Of a stretch of 64,000 nt of DNA, positions 59,718 through 64,000 are shown piece after piece. Position 1 is the first letter of the stretch. Each line of letters starts with the position of its first letter. The stretch is from Natronorubrum texcoconense. GTDB lineage: Archaea; Halobacteriota; Halobacteria; Halobacteriales; Natrialbaceae. The DNA is taken from NCBI RefSeq assembly GCF_900100335.1, contig NZ_FNFE01000001.1, positions 682,001 to 746,000 of the forward strand, read 5' to 3'. The position numbers were made by a program, and so were the translations under genes. Under the pieces are notes generated by a model that did not search any database, was not told the origin of the DNA, and saw only the letters and a program-made list of their open reading frames with translations.

Positions 59718-60809
59718 TCACCCGTTTTGGATCGAGTCGGCTGCCGTATCGGAGGCCTCGTCGTCCGCCGGAAGCGACAGCACGTTCTCGCGTCCGAGAC
59801 GGAACGACTCCAGTTCGCCCTCCTCGCGGAGGGTGCTTACGACCTTACTCGTCTTCGCGTCGGTCCACTCCAGTTCCTCGACGACGGTCTGCTGTTTCAT
59901 CCGCCCGCCGTACTCCTCGAGCAGGCGGAGAACCTGTTCTTCGTTGCTGAGCAGGTCGTCCCGCGGATCGGGAGTGTCGTCGGTCCCCGCTGTCGCCGTC
60001 CGGGCATCGGCGTCGCTCGCCTCCGCAGCGGAGGGTGACGTGGGGGCGTCGGCGGGTTCGTTCGTGGCGGACGAACGAGTTCGGTACCACCAGATCCCAC
60101 CGGCTCCGACGGCGACGACGACCGCGGCCGCACCGATGGCTATCGTTCCGAAGCCGAGTCCACCGGAAGAGACGACGACGCTGGGCTCGCCGGAGACGAA
60201 GTCGGTCTCGCTTCCGTGCCAGATGACGGTCCGGTCACGTTGGTCGTCCGGGTCGGGTTCGGCCGAGACGAGTTCGTACGCCTCGGGCCACCCGATCGAC
60301 AACCGCGTTTCGTCGTCGAGGTACAGTCCCTCGATCGCGTCGCCCGCGTGGAGTTCGTCGCCGTCGACCGCGGCGAAGCCGTGCCACGTGAACGTGTATC
60401 TGACAACCCCGTACTCGGCACCGAACGACTGACGGGCGGTTTCGACGGTGAACTCCTCGGCCGACATCTCCCGATCCGTTGCGCTGACCGCCGTCGCCAC
60501 GGTGTCGTCGATTCGATCCGCGAACTGGTCCCTGTACGCGTCCGGGTCCTCATCGATATCGTCTCTGATGGATTCGAAGGCTTCGGTGCTCTCGTCGTCG
60601 TCGAGACGAACCCAGAACTCGACGGACCACTCGGCGCTGCCGTCTTCCTCCAGCGAAATATCGAGCCGCGTCTCGTCGGCGTCGATCTCTTCCGGCTCTC
60701 CCGCGACGGAGACCGACTCCGAGCTGCTCGGTTGGGCGACCGCCATCGGCGTGGCAGCGACGGTCCCGACGCCAACGAGGAGGACCACCAGCACGACGCG
60801 GAGATTCAT
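59718..60809 (-). CDS. Membrane-anchored winged-helix regulator with exported ectodomain
   Basis: A 363-aa one-component sensor-regulator. Signal peptide (MNLRVVLVVLLVGVGTVAATPMAVAQ), an ectodomain of about 180 residues homologous to that of the gene at 57895-58596, one transmembrane helix (LGFGTIAIGAAAVVVAVGAGGIWWY, about 220-243), an acidic linker and a cytoplasmic winged helix (DDLLSNEEQVLRLLEEYGGRMKQQTVVEELEWTDAKTSKVVSTLREEGELESFRLGRENVLSL), the DUF7343-type helix found in haloarchaeal membrane regulators. Topology places sensing outside and DNA binding inside. Ligand unknown. Confidence 0.85.
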   Translation of the reverse strand: MNLRVVLVVLLVGVGTVAATPMAVAQPSSSESVSVAGEPEEIDADETRLDISLEEDGSAEWSVEFWVRLDDDESTEAFESIRDDIDEDPDAYRDQFADRIDDTVATAVSATDREMSAEEFTVETARQSFGAEYGVVRYTFTWHGFAAVDGDELHAGDAIEGLYLDDETRLSIGWPEAYELVSAEPDPDDQRDRTVIWHGSETDFVSGEPSVVVSSGGLGFGTIAIGAAAVVVAVGAGGIWWYRTRSSATNEPADAPTSPSAAEASDADARTATAGTDDTPDPRDDLLSNEEQVLRLLEEYGGRMKQQTVVEELEWTDAKTSKVVSTLREEGELESFRLGRENVLSLPADDEASDTAADSIQNG

Positions 60810-60921
60810 ACGCCACCGTGCTACCAGCGGTGCTTAAAATAATCGGTCCTCGATAATTCTTGTCAAAACGGTAGCCAACGTGTTAGATGTTTCAACCCTC
60901 GGTACCCGAATCTACGACCGT

Positions 60922-61182
60922 TTACGCTCCGGATGGTGGAGCATCGCCGGCACCCGGAACGAAACGTTGGATGGCCTCGCCGAGTGCGGAGAGGACGCCG
61001 CTAACGAAGTCGTTAACCGACTGAAGCAGACCCGTCACGAAATCGGGAACCGGGTCGGGCAAGTCGACCGGCGGCCCCTCGCCCTGGGCTGTCGCCCCGT
61101 TAGTTGGCTGTGCCGTCGCTGCAACCGTCCCCCCGACGAGGACGACGAAGGCGATCGTGAGCACGAGTAAGTATCGATTCAT
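60922..61182 (-). CDS. Small exported protein of unknown function
   Basis: An 86-aa protein with a signal peptide (MNRYLLVLTIAFVVLVGGTVAATAQ) and a short mature part of about 60 residues containing an amphipathic helix (FVTGLLQSVNDFVSGVLSALGEAIQRFVPG) and a Pro/Gly-rich end. No known family. It starts at ATG 61182 and ends 112 nt upstream of the winged-helix sensor start, in the same direction, so it may be co-transcribed with it and could be a secreted or membrane-associated partner. Confidence 0.65.
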   Translation of the reverse strand: MNRYLLVLTIAFVVLVGGTVAATAQPTNGATAQGEGPPVDLPDPVPDFVTGLLQSVNDFVSGVLSALGEAIQRFVPGAGDAPPSGA

Positions 61183-61421
61183 CACACCAATTCGACGGAC
61201 CCTCACCGGCATTAACCGGTCAGTTCGTTACCTCGGCTTGCACCGATTCTTCGGCGGTTTGTCGCCCGTTTTCCCCGGGTTTCCTCGAGATGCGTCGGTC
61301 AAGATCCGCACCGAGTGAGACTCCACAAACCGCGTCCGGTTCGCGCTCGCGGACACGAATCTACCGACTGCCAGCCGCGTTTCGACCACACGTATTTGAG
61401 CCACGACGGTGAAGAGTGGGT

Positions 61422-61886
61422 ATGTCACTGCCAATAGACCCCGCGACGATCGACCCGGAGGATTTCGGCGAGAAACAGGCCGTCCTCGAGATGGACCACG
61501 AGGACGCGATCGAACACGTCCGCGAGGTCTGTGAGGACGTCGGCTTCGGCATTCCCGTCGAGTTCTCGCCCTCCGAGCTGCTCAACGAAAAGGTCGACGC
61601 CGACCGTGATCCCTACTACGTGCTCGGGGCCTGCAATCCCAACATCGCTGATCAAGCACTCGACGAGACGATGAAAATCGGCGGTCTCTTTCCCTGCAAC
61701 ATGATCGTCTGGCAGGAGGAGCCAGAACGCCAGCGGGTCTACCACCTCTCGATCATGAAGGTCGCCCGACTGCTGGGTACGGCACCGGACAACGAAGCGT
61801 GGGACGACATCATCGATACCACCGGCGATCTCACCGAGGAGGTTTTCGAGCGGCTCGACTCCGTTGATACCGAAGTCACCGACTGA
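61422..61886 (+). CDS. DUF302 domain protein
   Basis: A 154-aa single-domain DUF302 protein. The segment EDAIEHVREVCEDVGFGIPVEFSPSELLNEKVDADRDPYYVLGACNPNIADQALDETMKIGGLFPCNMIVWQE is the conserved core of the family, including the cofactor-like CNP and the FPCNM Cys. The function is unknown; members are small soluble dimers, some linked to redox or sulfur metabolism. ATG 61422; a TATA-like CGTATTTG is about 30 nt upstream. It is followed by a strong hairpin. Confidence 0.88.
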   Translation: MSLPIDPATIDPEDFGEKQAVLEMDHEDAIEHVREVCEDVGFGIPVEFSPSELLNEKVDADRDPYYVLGACNPNIADQALDETMKIGGLFPCNMIVWQEEPERQRVYHLSIMKVARLLGTAPDNEAWDDIIDTTGDLTEEVFERLDSVDTEVTD

Positions 61887-61908
61887 TACGGTCTGCTGTA
61901 CCGATTTA

Positions 61909-61943
61909 CCGGTGCAACCGCAGGACGGTTTCGGTTGCACCGG
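61909..61943 (+). terminator. Strong hairpin after the DUF302 gene
   Basis: CCGGTGCAACCG (61909-61920) pairs with CGGTTGCACCGG (61932-61943), a perfect 12-bp stem with an 11-nt loop, beginning 23 nt after the stop codon. Archaeal terminators are usually T-rich rather than hairpins, so it may instead stabilise the mRNA end. Confidence 0.6.
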
Positions 61944-62139
61944 AACTGACTTCCAGTAGTCCGTACGACGCTGCGAGCGCCTGTCGACTGACAACCGCAC
62001 TCCCGCTTGCGCTATCTCTGTACCGCCGCTCGCCACTGTTTCCACCGAGTCGACTCGCTCGAGCCGCCGTACTCGTGATTTCGAATCCGTTTGCGCCCCA
62101 AATGTCAATCTTTACGTATTGTTCGCCTCACGTGACAGT

Positions 62140-63216
62140 ATGGACGCTCGAACCGCATTTTTCGCCCTCCTGCTCGTCGCTCTCGGCGTGATCTGCGCCC
62201 TGTTGGTCGCCCCGCTGTTGCAGTACGTGCTGGCTGCGGGCCTCCTCGCGTTCGTTCTCTACCCGGCCCACGAGCGACTCGAGAAGCGACTCGGTGCTCG
62301 TCTCTCCGCGCTCGCGCTCACCGCGTTCGCGATCGTCGCCGCCGTCGTCCCGCTGATCTACTTTTCGATCGTCGTGCTCCAGACCGTGTTCTCCTTTCTG
62401 GACGATTTCGACGAACTCGCCGCCGTCGAGGAACTCAGGGCCGCAGCCCTCGAACTCGGGATCGAGGCGGAGGTGCTCGACGAACTCGAGTCCGAACTCC
62501 TCGCGGAGATCGAAGGCTCGCTCTCCGGTTCCGTCGAGATCGTCCTACAGGAGCTGATCGGGCTTTTGAACGCGAGCATTCGGATGAGCTTCGGGCTCCT
62601 CGTGCTGGTGTTTCTCCTGTACTATCTGTTGGTTGACGGCGACCGGTTCGTCGCCTGGGTCAGCGACATCGCACCGCTCGAGGACGACGTTCGAGACGAA
62701 CTGTTCGACGAGATCGAGGTCGTCACCTGGGCGGTGATCTACAGTCACGTCCTCGTCGCCGTCGTGGAAGGGCTGCTGGGTGGACTGGGCTTTTACTTGC
62801 TCGGCGTCCCGAACGTGGCGTTCTGGACCGTGGTCATGATCGTCGTCTCGTTCCTGCCGGCGGTCGGCGTCTGGCTGGTCTGGGGGCCGGCCGTCGTCTA
62901 CCTCGCCATCACGGCAGATCCGCTTACCGCGGCCGTAATGCTCCTGTACGGGATTGCCGTCCTCTCGATCGTCGACAACTACCTGCGGGCGATCTTCGTC
63001 GACCGCGGCTCGGGACTGCATCCGGCGGTGGTCCTCGTGGGCGTCATCGGCGGGATCTACCTGCTCGGCATTATGGGACTGTTCCTCGGCCCGGTTCTGC
63101 TCGCGGTGTTCAAGGCCGGACTGAACGTCTTCAACACGATGAACCTGACCGTCGAAGAGGGTGACTCGCAGCCGGCCGATGCGGAGTCCGACGGACAGCT
63201 CGCGGAGGCGGAGTAG
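62140..63216 (+). CDS. AI-2E family permease
   Basis: A 358-aa membrane protein of the AI-2E (PerM/TqsA) family with about eight helices. The first helices FFALLLVALGVICALLVAPLLQYVLAAGLLAFVLYPAHERLEKRLG and the late RAIFVDRGSGLHPAVVLVGVIGGIYLLGIMGLFLGPVLLAV with the central GVGVW...LLYG helices are typical. Members export signal molecules or ions; in archaea the substrate is unknown. ATG 62140 fits a TATA-like TTTACGTATT at 62111-62120. Confidence 0.92.
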   Translation: MDARTAFFALLLVALGVICALLVAPLLQYVLAAGLLAFVLYPAHERLEKRLGARLSALALTAFAIVAAVVPLIYFSIVVLQTVFSFLDDFDELAAVEELRAAALELGIEAEVLDELESELLAEIEGSLSGSVEIVLQELIGLLNASIRMSFGLLVLVFLLYYLLVDGDRFVAWVSDIAPLEDDVRDELFDEIEVVTWAVIYSHVLVAVVEGLLGGLGFYLLGVPNVAFWTVVMIVVSFLPAVGVWLVWGPAVVYLAITADPLTAAVMLLYGIAVLSIVDNYLRAIFVDRGSGLHPAVVLVGVIGGIYLLGIMGLFLGPVLLAVFKAGLNVFNTMNLTVEEGDSQPADAESDGQLAEAE

Positions 63217-63293
63217 TCGTAGCGAGAATCTGGCGTCGTCGTCAGTCGCGTCTCGAGTCGCGTGCTCACTACCGCTCGTTCTCCCGGTCCCAC

Positions 63294-63488
63294 TCACCGC
63301 CGTTCGTCGTCCCCGCCGACCTGCTCGCCCTCGCTCGCGTCGACCTCCTCGAGGTACTGTTCGGCGTCGAACCGAACGTACGCCGAGAAGACCGCGATCA
63401 CGCCGACGACGAACAGCGGGACCCCGACGAGCAACGCGAGCATCGCGATCACGGTGAGCAGTTCGGTACTGACGAGTGCGAGCCACAT
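63294..63488 (-). CDS. Small single- or two-span membrane protein
   Basis: A 64-aa protein with one long or two short hydrophobic helices (WLALVSTELLTVIAMLALLVGVPLFVVGVIAVFSAYV) and a charged tail (RFDAEQYLEEVDASEGEQVGGDDERR). No known family. The acidic tail and hydrophobic start fit a haloarchaeal membrane peptide. Convergent with the AI-2E permease gene, and upstream of the Nre gene end on the same strand. Confidence 0.6.
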   Translation of the reverse strand: MWLALVSTELLTVIAMLALLVGVPLFVVGVIAVFSAYVRFDAEQYLEEVDASEGEQVGGDDERR

Positions 63489-63628
63489 ACCCGATCGTAC
63501 GGCGCTGGACGGTTTAGAGGCGCGGGTTCTCGACGGCGTGTTTCGAGGAGAATCATCCTGTCAGAGCCACTCGAGGAAGCAAAAGCGGTTCAGATCGAGT
63601 GGGATGGGTGGGCCGCCGGTCGTCGAGA

Positions 63629-64000
63629 CTACCCGCCTCGAGAGAACGCGCTGAGGTTCGACTGCAACCCGGCGGCGAGTTCGGACTTTCGCCGGAGTCG
63701 GGCGTAGGAGACCGGTAACTGCGTCGAAACCTCGGCGACGGCCTCGTGGAACGTCTCGGCCTCGCCGTACTCGCCCTCGAAGGCGTTTCGGACGCTCTCG
63801 CGGACCTGCCAGACGCCGACGGGAGCCCAGTAGTCGTCGCTCACTTCCCGGAGGACCAGACACTTCGCCTGGCGGCCGATCGACTCGAGGTACTCCAAGA
63901 CCCCCAACCGGGCGGCGTAGTAGGCTCCGGCCGTTTCCTCGACGTAGCTCGAGCGCCCTTCGTACCCCTCGCTCGCGCTCTGGAGCCAGACATCGTCGCC
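63629..64000 (-). CDS. Nre-family DNA repair protein, C-terminal part (runs off the window)
   Basis: The visible 123 residues are the end of a larger protein whose start lies beyond 64000 on the same strand. The pattern GAYYAARLGVLEYLESIGRQAKCLVLREV and YWAPVGVWQVRESVRNAFEG matches the C-terminal domain of archaeal NreA/NreB. The last residues (LQSNLSAFSRGG) contain a PCNA-interacting-like Q-x-x-L-x-x-F motif, as described for Nre proteins, which act in repair of DNA damage. The identification rests on remembered motifs; the N-terminus is not available. Confidence 0.7.
   Translation of the reverse strand, partial: GDDVWLQSASEGYEGRSSYVEETAGAYYAARLGVLEYLESIGRQAKCLVLREVSDDYWAPVGVWQVRESVRNAFEGEYGEAETFHEAVAEVSTQLPVSYARLRRKSELAAGLQSNLSAFSRGG

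Overview
The window is chromosomal DNA of an extremely halophilic archaeon (Halobacteria; Natrialbaceae-like is plausible but cannot be proven from sequence alone). Indications are a GC-rich sequence, very acidic proteins, TATA boxes about 25-32 nt upstream of many starts with little or no leader, archaeal-type SecE-Spt5, PolX, Nre, Rhomboid-AN1 and aMBF1 genes, a Tat lipoprotein signal on a transporter, a PGF-CTERM tail, and many small haloarchaea-only families. No CRISPR array, rRNA, complete insertion sequence or plasmid/virus module was seen; one tRNA (Leu, anticodon GAG) lies at 8016-8100 on the minus strand.

Layout. 0-10 kb: housekeeping (amidohydrolase, HAD, MutS-like ATPase, purF, DUF420, tRNA-Leu, MBF1-like factor, AlaX). 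10.2-25.4 kb: a coherent sugar island with gluconate dehydratase copy 1, GH13 amylase, an ABC sugar importer (SBP-MalF-MalG on minus, MalK on plus), GH15 glucoamylase, a TrmB regulator, KDPG aldolase, zinc glucose dehydrogenase and gluconate dehydratase copy 2. Together they could import malto-oligosaccharide, release glucose and run the semi-phosphorylative Entner-Doudoroff route; only KDG kinase is missing. Near-matches to the known TrmB operator TACT-N7/8-GAGTA sit beside the starts of gdh and both gnaD copies, and a separate 17-bp box is shared by the GH13 and malK upstream regions. 25.4-33 kb: HtrA-like protease, MEDS-GAF histidine kinase, secE-spt5 with a duplicated 3' end, an AT-richer winged-helix gene, small zinc-finger and dodecin genes. 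33-38 kb: Mut7-C, PolX and DUF5788 in one minus operon, rhomboid, endonuclease V, Usp. 38-57 kb: SDR, SLC13 symporter, tautomerase, MFS, Usp, a frameshifted Wzy/WaaL-like gene, Get3/ArsA ATPase, glycosyltransferase, aminotransferase, CinA, a histidine-rich membrane protein, YdjM-like and two CPBP proteases. 57.9-61.2 kb: four consecutive minus-strand exported proteins, two of which share the same ectodomain, one ending in PGF-CTERM and the other joined through a membrane helix to a cytoplasmic winged helix. 61.4-64 kb: DUF302, AI-2E-family permease, a small membrane protein and the C-terminal part of an Nre DNA-repair protein running off the right edge.

The most unusual signals are (i) the exported sensor cluster at 57.9-61.2 kb, (ii) the two operator vocabularies of the sugar island, (iii) hairpins that enclose the stop codon of gnaD1, gnaD2 and spt5, with modular hairpin cassettes, a 50-bp insertion bounded by 9-bp direct repeats after gnaD2 and a 123-bp duplication after spt5, and (iv) an 80-bp nested inverted-repeat element at 32446-32525.
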